Source: Haemonchus contortus | Taxonomy: Eukaryota > Nematoda > Chromadorea > Rhabditida > Trichostrongylidae | Assembly: GCA_000469685.2 (NCBI GenBank) | Contig: LS997563.1 | Coordinates: forward strand, 26,834,897 to 26,898,896 | Length of the DNA: 64,000 nucleotides | Reading direction: 5' to 3' | In this document: piece after piece, positions 27,945-38,667 of the stretch | How the letters are laid out: each line of letters opens with the position of its first letter | Numbering within the stretch: position 1 is the stretch's first letter | The notes under the pieces: generated by a model | Told to the model about the DNA's origin: nothing | The model's input: only the letters and a program-made list of their open reading frames with translations | Databases searched by the model: none | Position numbers and translations under genes: made by a program

Positions 27945-28077
27945 TAACATAGCGTAACATAACATAACATAACATAACATAACATAACATAACATAACAT
28001 AACATAACATAACATAACATAACATAACATAACATAACATAACTTAACTTAACATAACATAACATAACATAACATAA
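27945..28077. repeat. (AACAT)n pentanucleotide microsatellite
   Basis: About 24 units between 27956 and 28075, interrupted by AGCGT near the start and two AACTT units at 28041-28050. The long reading frames on the minus strand here (MLCYV repeats) are simply the translated repeat. Confidence 0.97.
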
Positions 28078-29335
28078 TAAGACCTGATTGAAGGCATCGA
28101 GGGCTTGTGTTTTGGAACACGTGTTTGCTTGCTTGCTGGGGACTTCCACTTCCCTGGCATTGAGTAGGCAATCTCAGAACACGAAGTCAGGGTGTTCCAC
28201 GAATACTGCTGGATCTTGTTCGGAACCATTGCCTGAAGCAATTGGTCTGCTCATGCACTGCACTGCGCTAATGCACAATATATTGAATCTTTATTTGGTG
28301 ATGTGTATTGAATTTTCGATTAGCTTGCCCAATTTGATGAGTGACAAGTTTTTTAGGTGGAGCTTCGAAAGTGCTACTCAATATACATAGTTTGTCCTCA
28401 CTTCTACAGACCTAGATTCTGCAGATTGTTAAGGCTCGTCCAATAACCTCACAATGAATGAAATCTGTAAGGAGTTACTGCTTGTGCTGAATGAAGTATC
28501 CGTAAGTTCGTCATGTGTGTAAGGTCACTACGTCACGAGATCTAGCTACGGATTACGCATTTCTCCGCACACTGTTTGGTAAGGAAATATTTGCATACGA
28601 AGAGTTCTGTTACGAAATGCATCGACATACTGATTTTCATACAAGGTAATAAATGCTCAGTGGTAAGGGAAATTATCGAACATGGAAACGAGTGCTGCCT
28701 CTCCAAATACATTAAACTGAAACGAAAGCGGAGTTTGTACCAGTCGCGTTAGGAGCAGTGGTTATACAGCTGTTCTTGGCGCTGATAAGGCGAGTTTTTC
28801 GCAAAAATATTTCAGGAGGGTTTTGTGAAGAGTTATAATAACGTAAGAACTCGTGATGAATTGTCGTATTCGTTTCCTCGAATGCAGGACACGCTGTAGT
28901 GTAAATGAAAATGAGTTTCTTTCCGAGTGGAAAAATAATTCCTCATAAACTCGTGACGGTATTCCTTTTGTTTCCGTGATAGAAATATCCGGTGAATTAA
29001 TACTTTTCTCAATCAAAGGTCGTTCCAGGTAAGTAAAACTCTATCGTTTTCTCCTGCCAAAACTGTGCCCAGTGATGTTCCATGGGGTGGCGTTCTTTCG
29101 CCAGTATTTTTTTGCATTCACTCCTACGACTTAAGATTGTGATACAGATCGGCGTTAACTGCAACGTTTCGGTTAGTGATATTGAAACTTATGAGTTGAT
29201 CTTGGTAGATGAGGATGAAAGACTACGGGATAATATCTATGCGGTAGTGGATTGGTCTAATGCATGGGGCCTTCTCTTGCTCATGATAAATCTTCGGAGA
29301 GCAATCGCCATGGCCCGGGTTATTATTATATTTCC
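28078..29335. other. Intergenic, nothing recognised
   Basis: Short open frames on both strands (28088-28390 +, 28762-29016 -) with no family match and no splice structure that extends them. Confidence 0.4.
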
Positions 29336-29345
29336 ATTCTCAAGA

Positions 29346-29648
29346 GCGGGCGGAGGTGATTTTAGTGGCAAGTGGTGCACTATCTCACACGCACGGTCAG
29401 GGGTACGAGTCCCGGATCGATGCCCGCCCAGGCCAACCGGACCTTCCATCCCTCCGGGGTCGGTTAATTGATACCAGACTTGTCTGGGAGGATAAATGCA
29501 CTGACGTGTACATCGGCTGGCCACCGCAAGGGCCAAATTCGCACTCATTACGCCACTACGTTCTGAATGGAAGTCGAGTGCGGGGGCGCATCCCTTGATG
29601 AGATGAGACGGGATTGATTAACATCGAAAACTTTATCCTTTATCCTTT
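29346..29648 (+). mobile_element. tRNA-derived SINE with 10-bp target duplication
   Basis: Full-length copy: GGCGGAGGTG head, GTGGCAAGTGG, B-box-like GGTACGAGTCC, conserved body (TACATCGGCTGGCCACCGCA, GAAGTCGAGTGCGGGGGCGC) and ACTTTATCCTTTATCCTTTAT tail. Flanked by ATTCTCAAGA at 29336-29345 and 29649-29658. The flanks also belong to an approximately 46-bp imperfect direct repeat (CAATCGCCATGG...), so part of the match may predate insertion. Confidence 0.88.
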
Positions 29649-29759
29649 ATTCTCAAGATCAATCGCCATGGCTCATACTATTAATTCCATTCTCAATCCA
29701 TGGAAAGGAAGAAAGCCGGGAAGAAGCCTCTCTAAAATTGAGGAGGCTAAACACTAGGA

Positions 29760-30115
29760 ACCCTGGCATACTCATAACATTTTACAAAATATAGTGCGTC
29801 CGATTTTGGAATATGTATTGGGAAAATTCTTCTTTACGCCAAGAACTAAGAGGCCACTGCTGAACTGGAAGCTATACAGACTAGCTCCACTAGAAAAGTA
29901 TACTCGGGCTTCAGGTTTCTGCTATATTGTTATTATGTTATTGTTTCCGTCTCAAGAGCCATAACAAGAAAAAAGATGCTCGGAGCTGAGCCGCTTCGTG
30001 GTAGAAGGCAAAAACAGGTTGAAGTTTTCAATTTCGACAAAGATGTCATGGAAAGGTTAGGCCATTTAACCGTTGCCAGGAAGTGCTACACTTTGCTGGA
30101 GGCCTGTTGAAGGCA
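29760..30115 (+). mobile_element. Decayed LINE reverse-transcriptase C-terminus (CR1/Jockey-like)
   Basis: Frames broken by stops still show VRPILEY, the conserved motif after the RT core of CR1/Jockey-type LINEs, then ELEA-like and, about 180 nt on, LGAEPLRGRRQK, which resembles the LGL..L..RR..DL motif that follows it. Truncated at both ends and not functional. Assignment is by motif memory only. Confidence 0.5.
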
Positions 30116-30832
30116 AACCATGGAACTCCATTAATAAAAAATTTGCTGTAACAGTTGGATGACGATGTTTCTAGTTATCGTGGATGTTTATTCCAAGTGG
30201 CAGGAGGTTAGAGAAGTGTCGTCTACATTATCTACCGCAACGCCCAAGGAACTTCACCAACTATCCTGCCAACTTGGTTTCCTGCACACGCTCGTGTCGA
30301 AGTGCTTAATGAAACGCACGTTTCGTCAAGAGAATGCAGCGCTTTTTGTTATCAGAATAGAATAAAGCGTCTTCAGCAGTAGCATCATCATCTGCTCCTG
30401 CCATCAATCCACAACCAAACGGTTGGGCAAACGATTCGCGGACAAATTCATGCGGTTTCTGTTCAAGCTCAGAGGGGAGATAACTGGAAGCTTTACGAAA
30501 GTTTTTATTTACTTGCCATGCCTACGCTGGGTGGACGATCACCAGCGGAAATCTTTCTCGGTGGGCAACTTCGCTCGACTCTTGAACTCCTCCAACCTCG
30601 CGCAACACGCTTAAAACACACAAGAAATTCGGAGACGAAGGTTCAGTCTGATCTATATAATGGAGCTCAATGATAGATCTTCAAGCCAGATAACATCGTT
30701 TGGGCTCGTGACTACCGCGCTCGATTCCCAGTGGGCCAAAGCACTTGCAATTTTGCGTCACGGACAATGTGGATATTATGTCCAGGTCGGTGATCAATTT
30801 CGAAACACGTACGCAAACCGGCTACTCCCAAT

Positions 30833-31090
30833 GGCGGCTTTCATAGTCCGCCGGCCGGCGTGCCACGAGGCAGTGCTTAGGGGGAGGAGGGCGGCAGACG
30901 GTCGGTCGAGGGGTTGAAAACAAAGAAGAACAAGATCAAAAACAAAACAACCAGGGGCTCGTACAAATGGTTTTGATCTTATCTCTCCTGTTTACAGCCC
31001 TTCGAAGGGCTGACCGACCGTCTGCCGCCCTCCTCCCCACTAGCACTGCCTCGTGGCACGCCGGCCGGCCGGTGGACTATGACAGCAGCC
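30833..31090. mobile_element. Foldback/MITE element copy 1 (258 bp)
   Basis: Almost a complete palindrome: the left end GGCGGCTTTCATAGTCCGCC mirrors the right end GGTGGACTATGACAGCAGCC, and homology continues through GCCGGCCGGCGTGCCACGAG and CAGACGGTCGGTC to a short loop with AAGATCAAAA. Flanked by AAT at 30830-30832 and 31091-31093, consistent with a 3-bp target duplication. It lies inside the gypsy integrase relic. No coding capacity; the superfamily is undetermined (3-bp duplications occur in PIF/Harbinger, but AAT is not the usual TWA). Confidence 0.75.
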
Positions 31091-31295
31091 AATCTGATCC
31101 GGCTCCTACAGCACCCATGGATCATTCCGACCTACCGTCTATGTCATGGCGTACAGCCGATACGCCTACACAGCACCGGAACCCGAGTAGACTTTACAAT
31201 CCTATTCGCCAAGTGCCCTCCCATGCGACCCCGAGTTAATCCAGGAAGAGGAAGACTTACAAATATGATGCTCATATTGGGATGGAGGTGTGGGA

Positions 31296-31482
31296 TGCCT
31301 AGTTCCTACCCTGTTTAATCTCTCCTCGCATAACCAACCCTGGTAATCGTGTAGGTCTTAGATCAGAGTATGCCCCTGATCTGTATCATCCCTTTTCAAA
31401 CGTATATAAGTCTCATGTTTGTGGAATTTTTCGTTCTACAATTCGCTTCAATAAATCGTACCTGCTATACTGCTCGTCGGCA
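31296..31482 (+). repeat. 3' LTR of the Ty3/gypsy relic (187 bp)
   Basis: Begins TGCC and ends GGCA, the inverted ends expected of an LTR, directly after a purine tract. Contains TATATAAG at 31403 and AATAAA at 31450, in promoter then polyadenylation order. No second LTR copy was found in the window to confirm it. Confidence 0.55.
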
Positions 31483-32382
31483 ATAAATATTTTTTGAAAT
31501 TCCTTTCTAGGATTATCATGTGGCCAAAAGGGTAGCCCAAAGGATGCCGTCGGGCCCATGTAGGGTGTAATAAGGACTCAAAACGGTTTTTTCACGTAAA
31601 CACCCGAAGGTGTTATAGACGTGTAGAGGTTGCAACAATCGCACAGGGACGCACACATTGCATGCTTCAGCTTACTGTAACAGGGGTACGCAATGGCCTT
31701 AAAATGCCCGCAATAGCCGGATCTATTTCTCAAGCACATGCAAAATAGTCGTGCCTATAACTCATTTTAGTTCGTCAGAATATTGCAGTGAGGAAAATTT
31801 TATCGCTTCCACCGTTTCTCCCTCAGTTCAACCCATTGACGACCATCACGTTTGGCGGGGAAAGCGCCGCGAGGGAACGGTCCGCTTTAGTCCTTTCGCG
31901 GCTGCAGCCCACATGTGGACTATATGGTCCAGCATGACCATTTTTTGAAGTTCTAAGATGAACTCATAAGTTTTTCGAAATGCTCCTTCGAATGGATTCG
32001 GTGAGAATGCCCCCACTGACTTATTATTGATCTTTATTATAGAACCGGCACTCAGTCTAGTGGTTATCCAGTTATGAGTTCAGTCATTACCAGAGATCGT
32101 TCCGGGAAACTTTTACGAGCTTTGCACTCGATCGATTACAGCGAAAATGCTGATGACGACCGTCTTTTGAAGTATCTCATTTTTTTGAAATTGCTCAACG
32201 AACGAAAAAATCACCAAGGAAATGTACTCCTTCGTAAAAACACCTTAACAATTGCGAAATTAGAAGATTTTCCAGAACCATGTTGTACGTATTTTCATTT
32301 AGGCCTGTGGTGATGTACTGAAAAGGAAAATTGTAAAAAGTGGGAGTATAGATGAATAAAACAAAAAACACAACTGTTCACA

Positions 32383-32439
32383 TGTGGACTGCACGGTCCC
32401 ACATTGCCGAAAAAGTGCAGTCCACATATGGACTGCATT
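32383..32439. repeat. Compound inverted repeat
   Basis: TGTGGACTGCAC (32383-32394) is complemented by GTGCAGTCCACA (32415-32426), and the second arm also pairs with the following TGGACTGCA around CATA. A related CACATGTGGACTATATGG occurs near 31911. Confidence 0.75.
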
Positions 32440-32912
32440 GTCGTCAATGCGTTGAATGCTTCATCATTTAAAAAAAACTTCTACATAATCAAAGAATCTG
32501 AAGGAACGCCATATCAAAAATCGATTGAAATCGAAAGTGATAGGGAATGAATCGAAGAATATCTTTATCAACCTTCTCAAAAAAATGGAGGTCACAGTGT
32601 AACAGATGTAATGCAGATTCGTTACGACTGCTACTTTGCTATTCAGAAAAATGAGCCAGACTTAGTCAAATATGGTCAGGAACTATACAGGCTCATGTTT
32701 CAAGCTCAGTCTGTTCCTTTGATCTCATACCAGCTGTTAATTAGGCTGTATTCAAAAAATGAGATGTAGAAAATAGAACAAGCTGCTACTGACCGGTAAG
32801 ATTTCAACAACCCTCACACATGTGAGTGATGTAGATACATGGCATCTAATTGTGCTTTTCCTGTACTTAACTCAATTAGTTAACATTGTCATATCTCGCT
32901 TTTTTAATCTCA

Positions 32913-32962
32913 GTCAATAAAGCTTCCAATTTTCGACCGAGCACCCCTAGACAACCATCGAC
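32913..32962 (+). repeat. 50-bp dispersed repeat, copy A
   Basis: Shares about 44 of 50 positions with 37747-37796 (core ATAAAGCTTC..., CGACCGA, ACCCCTAG, CAACCATCGAC). The other copy follows the RTE relic, so this may be the 3' tail of a truncated RTE-type LINE. Confidence 0.7.
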
Positions 32963-33325
32963 CGGCCTAGCCTACGCGATATAGGGGCCGAACCGAAGGA
33001 CGCAACTGGATAACCGCCGACAGCTAGATTTCTGGAATGCGTGATTCTGCCATTTGTATAATATAAGATATTAAGCAGCGCTTCGAGGTTAAGAGGTGCA
33101 TACCGATCGACGGAAGCATCTTTGCCTCCTCACAAGTGCAAAAAGATACCTCCCTTATCCCTTATGGCCTCCCTAAAGATAGCTCCCTTATGGCAGTTAT
33201 CCAGCTCTAGCTTGCCACGCAAATTGAAGTTCTAACGTTGGCCTAGCTCGTCGGCAGTTAACAAAACGGAAGCATTAGGATAAATTAACTACTTCTAGAT
33301 TCGGAATGAAATTCCTCGAAGATAT

Positions 33326-33652
33326 GGCTGCTTTCGTAGTCCGCCGGCTGGCCAACGTTAGAACTACCGGCGTACCGGCGTAAAGGCGTACCGGCGTACC
33401 GGTCGGCGTGCCAGCCGAGGCAGTGCTAGGGGGAGGATGGAGGCAGACGGTCGGTCAGCCCCTTCAAAGGGCTGTAAACAAAGAGAGACAAGATCAAAAA
33501 CCATTTGTACAAGCCCCTGGTTGTTTGGTTTTTGATCTTGTTCTTCTTGCTTTTCGGCCCTTCGACCGACCGTCTGCCTCCCTCCTCTCTCCTAGTACCG
33601 CCTCGGCTGGCACGCCGGCCGGCCGGCCGGCCGGCGAACTATGAAAGCAGTC
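33326..33652. mobile_element. Foldback/MITE element copy 2 (327 bp)
   Basis: Same family as 30833-31090: GGCTGCTTTCGTAGTCCGCC at the left, GAACTATGAAAGCAGTC at the right, internal GCAGACGGTCGGTC arms and an AGATCAAAAACC loop. Flanked by TAT at 33323-33325 and 33653-33655. The left arm carries an additional block of tandem ACCGGCGT-like units (about 33366-33405), which accounts for much of its greater length. The reading frames on both strands here are translated inverted-repeat sequence. Confidence 0.75.
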
Positions 33653-34992
33653 TATGGATGTTATGGATAACCTTACAGGTAGATGACCTGGAGCGGTTGC
33701 TCCTGAATGAGTTGCTTGAGTGTGAACCAACTGCATCAATGGAAATGTCGATAGACACACTCGTCGGAACAGTGATGGATTGCACTTGGATTCAGCAAAA
33801 GTAGAAGTCGCGGGCAGACTTTTCGCTCGTTTCTGGGCATGCGCTCACATTATCGTAAGTTCGCGTTGGGCTTTTCAAAAGTGGCAGCTTCACCGCATGA
33901 GATGACCTCCAAAAAAAAGAGCTTCCATCTGGACGCCCCTTGCGGAGGAAGCATCCGAAAAACTGAAGGCAATCATAACAAAGGCTCGCTCGCTCAGCCA
34001 GATATTGAAGCAGCAAGAAGTGGGAAAGTCTTTTAAGATTTATAATGATGCTAGCACAGAAAGCTCAGGAGCGGTGGTGAGTCAGGAAGGAGACTACGGG
34101 TTCCTCCATCCTATTTTTTTCGCGTCGAAAGTTCTCTCCAGATTCGAGAAAAACTACCATGCAACCGAATTAGAGGCGCTAGCAGTAGTTTACGCACTTA
34201 GAAAATGCCACATGTTCATTTACTGCTTTCATATCGAGTTTTTTTCTGCGGATTATTAGGCGCAAACAGCTCTATTCGATAGGAGCAGTGTCTCTGCCAG
34301 AATATTTCAGTGGGCTCTAGACTTACAAAAGAAGACAGTCTACCTGAAGGGAGCAGCAAATAAGGTATGATGCTCTGAGTCGCGCGGCTGTGTCTTTGGA
34401 AGACCTCAACATCGTCAAGTCTATTCTGAACAAACTTATTGTGGGAGTTTTTCAGAAAGAATTTGAGTGAACGGCAGAGTGACGACAGCTCCCCGTCTCC
34501 GGAAAGGTAATAATGGACCTGGAAGATGGGAGGCTCGATAACAACATAACCTTTCCAGAAGTAGCCCATAAATACAAAACCGCTGATTTCGCTATGGATC
34601 AGCGGCCCTTGCACTTATGGAAAGCGAACACCGTAGAATTATCGCTCCGCCATCACAGCGCAGAAAGGTTTCCGATAAAGCGGATGCGGGACACTCATTT
34701 GGGGGCCCAAGGAAACTTATACGGCAACTGTCTAAACGACTTTTCTGGGAGTCGCTGAGCTGCGATGTGGCTCAGTGGTTGGAAGATTGCCACGAGTGTT
34801 TGTGTCGCAACGCTCGATCCGCCATGATCCCACCACCCGACCCATTCGCACGTCGAAAACTTATGAAATTGTCAGAATTGACATCCTAGAAATGGGGCAG
34901 TAAATAAATAATGGCAATCGGTATATATTCTCTGTGGTTGATCACCAAAGGATATATAGTAAACCTCGTGTAAATGGAATAACGGAGAAGTA

Positions 34993-36255
34993 TTAGGTTG
35001 TCCGAAAAGTTCCCGCCGGTTTTTTGATTCATCTTTGAATGAAAATTCCTAGAAGAAGAAATCCATTGACTGAACAATATATCCTCCATTCTGTTCAGTA
35101 AGGCTTCGCCATCTTCCTGTAGGTTCCAGTTCCCCTCTTCCATAGAAGGTTCCAGACTTAAAATCGACAACCGGCTCAGGTGCTTTTTGTAGTCCTCCAG
35201 CGAATTGAACGATTTTCCATTCAAGGAATTTTGCAGAAACCCAAACAAGTGGTACTCTGATGGTGCTATGTCTGGACAATATGGGGGGTGTGGCAAGACT
35301 CCCACCCGAGCTTTAGCAACTTTTGACGAGTGGCCTACAATACGTGTGGTCTGGAGGTACCCTGTTGGAAGATTACGCCCTAACAGTTGGCCACTTTGGA
35401 TCGCTTTCAGTCCATCGCTGCCTCCATAGTTTCTAGCTAACTATTGTACCTTTCCAAAGTCATCTTTGGATTGTGCGACAACGGCTCATGGTAAGTGATT
35501 TCCCTGAAATCCCATCAGGAACTCGGCATAGTCATCCGCACCTGGATTTTAACTTTTGCAGCGGTTTGTGACGGCTCACTAGGGGGCTGCACGATCATTC
35601 CGCTCCTCATTGCCTTACACAATCCGATTTTCGTCCCTCGTGCTCATGCGTTTCAGAAACGGCTCATTTTTATATCGTTCGAGCAACGAGTCGCACATGG
35701 AGGCGCGGTCCATTGCATTGCGCTCGCTCCTTTCGCGAGATATCTAAACATCAAGGCGCTTTACAAAACCAAGCGTGGATGGTCAATTTCGAAACATTAA
35801 GCCCTTGTCCTACTCCACGAGCAGTGATGTGCCGATTTGCTTCGGTTAACATTTCGAGTTGATCGTTTAAACTGTTGATAGTTTCCCTAGAGGTTGCCGG
35901 CCTTCGAAGGCGAATTCCCTCCGTTTGGATCCCGCAAACTAGTCATGCACTGTACGTTCCTTCAGGGCATAGCCTACTCTATCTTTCGTGCTGCTTGAGC
36001 CGCATTCTAGGCCTTGCGGTAGAAGAAATACTTCAGATGCGGAAAATGCGCGCAGTGGCAGTGGTTCTCCATTTTCATACGAGTCCTGTACAGGCAAACT
36101 TCGACAAATGTTGATAGAATCTTAACAGGAATATAGAGGAGGATCTACTCTTTCAGAAAACATATAACTTTATTAGGATGGGTCCTTGATCTTTTGTACA
36201 ACGGTTGATAAATCCGGGGTATCAAAAATCGGCGGAAACTTTTCGGACAACCCAA
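34993..36255 (-). mobile_element. Mariner transposon, 1263 bp, with intact terminal inverted repeats
   Basis: Left end TTAGGTTGTCCGAAAAGTTC, right end the complement with one mismatch (AAACTTTTCGGACAACCCAA). TA dinucleotides flank it at 34991-34992 and 36256-36257. Length is typical of mariner. The insertion falls in the integrase core of the gypsy relic, so it is the younger event. Confidence 0.93.
35040..35810 (-). pseudogene. Mariner transposase, disrupted
   Basis: DDE-type transposase read on the minus strand with several frameshifts and stops. Recognisable pieces, N to C: CDSLLERYKNEPFLKR with a following TRDE in place of the usual (T/C)GDE (about 35700), an HQDN-like segment reduced to QQGTSRPHV (about 35350), HPPYCPDIAPSEYHLFGFLQ (about 35290-35230; this carries the third catalytic Asp of the mariner D,D34D triad), LNGKSFNSLEDYKKHL, and the C-terminal WRSLTEQNGGYIVQ in another frame. 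The N-terminal DNA-binding part was not resolved. Not active. Confidence 0.85.
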
Positions 36256-37269
36256 TATAATATAACCATTATAGAAATGTTGCGTAAAAATTGCAAGTGC
36301 CAGGGACGAGTGGGACAAGGTTTTACCTTATTGCGTTTTCGCATATAACACCATCGTACAGGAGTAGACCGGAGATTCAAATTTCTTCGTGTTGCATAGT
36401 TCTCTGTGTACCTTGGATCTGTCACAGACATTCTAGTGACAGAGTATATGGTGGGCTTGGACAGCTAATTGCAAGAACTGATGGTCGAAACCCACATTGC
36501 AACTGTGCTATTGAGATGTGCGAAAAAGAATGGAGGTGTACTACGATCGGGAAATGAACGCGCGCGAAGCACCGATGAAAATTGGGGATCGGGTTCACGT
36601 GACAATTCGCAGTGAACGGCTAGGCTATCACTCAACCCCAAACTGACCAATCCTTATGAAGCCCCATGTCGGGTGATTGGCTCAGAACAGTGCTTTGATA
36701 ACATTAATAGGCATCATTAAGTATAAAGAACCTATGAGGGTGCCTTTCGATACATCAAGAAAGTTGCCAGTGGGTATCCGATCGTAATGCGAAAAACTCG
36801 GGAACAAAGGGGTCGTGCTTGAATAAAGGTTCCACATCTGATTAAACGATGATATGTAATTCTGTTCACGTTCCCAGCATTCTACAAGGCATCGACCATC
36901 CGCTCAACTTACGCTGTCAGTGCCAATATGGCTTGTTTGGGTAGATGGCCCACGTCGCATTGCTTGGTTGAAGCATTCTGGTGAGATTGAAGAAGGTTCT
37001 GACATATCCCAGCTAGCTAAGGCCGCGTCCGTCGAGGCGACGAAAGGATGGAGGAGGAGCCAATAAAGAGCAGCTCTTGCTACATCACTCCTCACGGATT
37101 GGCTTTAGCAGTGAATGCACATAGACGTCGCTGCCACGAGTACGCTGAAGCGGTCGACAACGCAAAAGGTCAAAAATTCGAGCATCCTGCAGTATTCCTG
37201 CGGCCAGTGCCGTACGATCTCGGGGCGCACATGAGCACTGCTATCGCGCTCCAGCGAAAACTCCGAGTT

Positions 37270-37680
37270 TAGGAGTGCTTGTGGAAAGATCGGCTTACAA
37301 TTGAACCTAACAAACACGATGTTCATGAGAAACGGAATGGTTCCTGATACTCCTTTCACGCTGGACGGGAAGAATATCTCTGAATGCTCTAGCTACGTGT
37401 ATCTGGCCGGGAAGTCAACATGATGAACGGCGCCTCGTGGGGAGCCCTTAAGAGTACCGAGGGAGTAGCGAGAAAGGCAAAAAACATTCTGCTCTGCACT
37501 CACCTTTTCGACACTGTTGTCCTTCCTGTTTTGACGTACGCCTAGACTCTACAAACGCAGGATAAACATGGAATCCGGAGTTCCGAGCTCAGTCATCGAA
37601 CGAAAATCAGGGATGCCGTAGATTACGCCATGAAATTGAAGATCAGGTGGGTCGGACGGTTATAAAAGGCGGTTGATCCG
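37270..37680 (+). pseudogene. RTE-type LINE reverse transcriptase, C-terminal relic
   Basis: CGKIGLQLN, MFMRNGMV, PFTLDGKNISECSSYVYL, HLFDTVVLPVLTYA and GIRSSELSHRTKIRDAVDYA...KIRWVGR occur in order, as in nematode RTE elements, but with frameshifts, stops and at least two internal deletions relative to the family. It is followed at 37747 by the 50-bp repeat shared with 32913. Confidence 0.8.
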
Positions 37681-37746
37681 CCTCAATCGGGTCACTCCAG
37701 CTTCGTCTTACCGCCAAGTGGCAGCGTTCTTTTTTTTCTATCTCAT

Positions 37747-37796
37747 GTCGATAAAGCTTCGAATTCTCGACCGACTACCCCTAGGCAACCATCGAC
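37747..37796 (+). repeat. 50-bp dispersed repeat, copy B
   Basis: Partner of 32913-32962, about 88 percent identical by eye. Its position just downstream of the RTE relic suggests it belongs to that element's 3' end. Confidence 0.7.
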
Positions 37797-38667
37797 TGTT
37801 GAAAGTTTGTTCCATGAAACAATTCTCGACTGACAATGAGTTGCGAATGAGGAATCCGCAGTGGTCAATCGTTCTTTTACGTCTCAAAGTTATAAAGCCT
37901 TGAACCCTGTAGCAAGTATTTTCCTAATTTGTTTATTTTGTTTCCTAGCCACCAAGTCGTCCTCGATTTTCTGCTGTGGAGAATACATGATACGTTTGGA
38001 TGAGCAACAAGAAAAAGTAAACGGATGGACGAGAGCTTTTCTGTTGAAGGGCTTTCTTTTCTTTATCCTTACAAGTGCCTCTGCTCGACTGTATGCAACA
38101 GTGTTTTGCTGATTTTTTTTTTATTATAAAACTTCAAGCTGCACAACATATGATGAGAGTATGAAGAATATGAGTACCCAATCAAAAAATTCTCATAAGA
38201 AAAAACTGCAATGTAAAAAGAGCAACTTGTTACTTCCAAAGTAACCATGCTGGCCTTTGCCCAAAATAGTTAGGCCTTGATGGAGTACACAGTGGATCAG
38301 AAACGGCAGCACCCAACTTGGAAAAGACGTTGGCACAGTGAAGCGACATCAGCGAGTGAGTCACCCACAGCTTTTCCAAGCCGTCCGCTTACCGCAAACG
38401 CCGGAGTTGCGTCCTGATCCAAAAGCACTCACGTTTCCAATATGAGTTCAGAACTTGGACAGACCGGAGCAGAAACTTCGATACAATGAGTATAAATGGC
38501 AAAGGAAAGAAGCGAAATCACAGCTGAGAAAACAGGATGAACAAAGGAACAAAATGGAGCGGGGTGGTGGCCTGAACCCGTTTTCGTCGACGAATACAAT
38601 TAAAATGACTAGAATCAACTAATGATCGAATAGAATATTTTTTGCTCGAATATATAAATTTTCGCTA
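37797..38667. other. unc-53: 3' flank / UTR of unc-53
   Basis: Downstream of the unc-53 TAA (minus strand). A run of A on the minus strand with AATAAA occurs at about 38119-38131 and could be a polyadenylation region or an inserted poly-A tail. No gene was recognised. Confidence 0.4.

Larger units (their letters stand above)
30150..31482 (+). mobile_element. Ty3/gypsy relic: integrase 3' end plus 3' LTR
   Basis: Decayed integrase core (FLVIVDVYSKWQEV at 30168, matching the D-x-(Y/F)-S-K-W start of the rve domain), SPAEIFLGG...RSTLELL at about 30540-30590 and KPDNIVWARDYRA at about 30680, with frameshifts and stops. Interrupted by the foldback element at 30833-31090. A purine-rich tract (GGGATGGAGGTGTGGGA) then precedes the LTR. 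The 5' part of the element is absent. Confidence 0.72.
31483..33325. other. Intergenic repeat-rich stretch, unassigned
   Basis: A plus-strand frame (32074-32313) and a downstream open stretch around 32600-32765 look like decayed coding sequence of an unknown element. An inverted repeat is at 32383-32426. A 50-bp sequence at 32913-32962 recurs at 37747-37796. Confidence 0.45.
33810..36830 (+). mobile_element. Ty3/gypsy polyprotein relic, split by a mariner
   Basis: Order of recognisable pol segments, in shifting frames: RT thumb (FLGMRSHYRKFALGFSKVA, from about 33830), the RNase H-like segment (YNDASTESSGAVVSQ, then FEKNYHATELEALAVVYALR, 34041-34210), DALSRA at about 34370, the integrase zinc-binding segment (34690-34800, with the second Cys pair in CHECLC), and RIDILEMG at about 34875. 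It resumes after the insertion with LPYCVFAYNT (about 36330) and KIGDRVHV...RLGY (about 36570-36610). Multiple stops and frameshifts make it non-functional. No LTRs were found. Confidence 0.8.

Noticed and set aside
27945..28077. Telomere-like array
   Set aside because: The nematode telomere unit is TTAGGC; this unit is AACAT and the array is internal.
27723..28241. Long minus-strand ORFs with MLCYV repeats
   Set aside because: These are translations of the (AACAT)n microsatellite, not protein-coding sequence.
29082..29598. Overlapping ORFs on both strands of 80-129 codons
   Set aside because: They read through the SINE at 29346-29648; the same frames recur in other SINE copies.
33408..33804. 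Three ORFs of 78-99 codons on both strands
   Set aside because: They are produced by the GC-rich arms of the foldback element; the sequence mirrors itself on the two strands.
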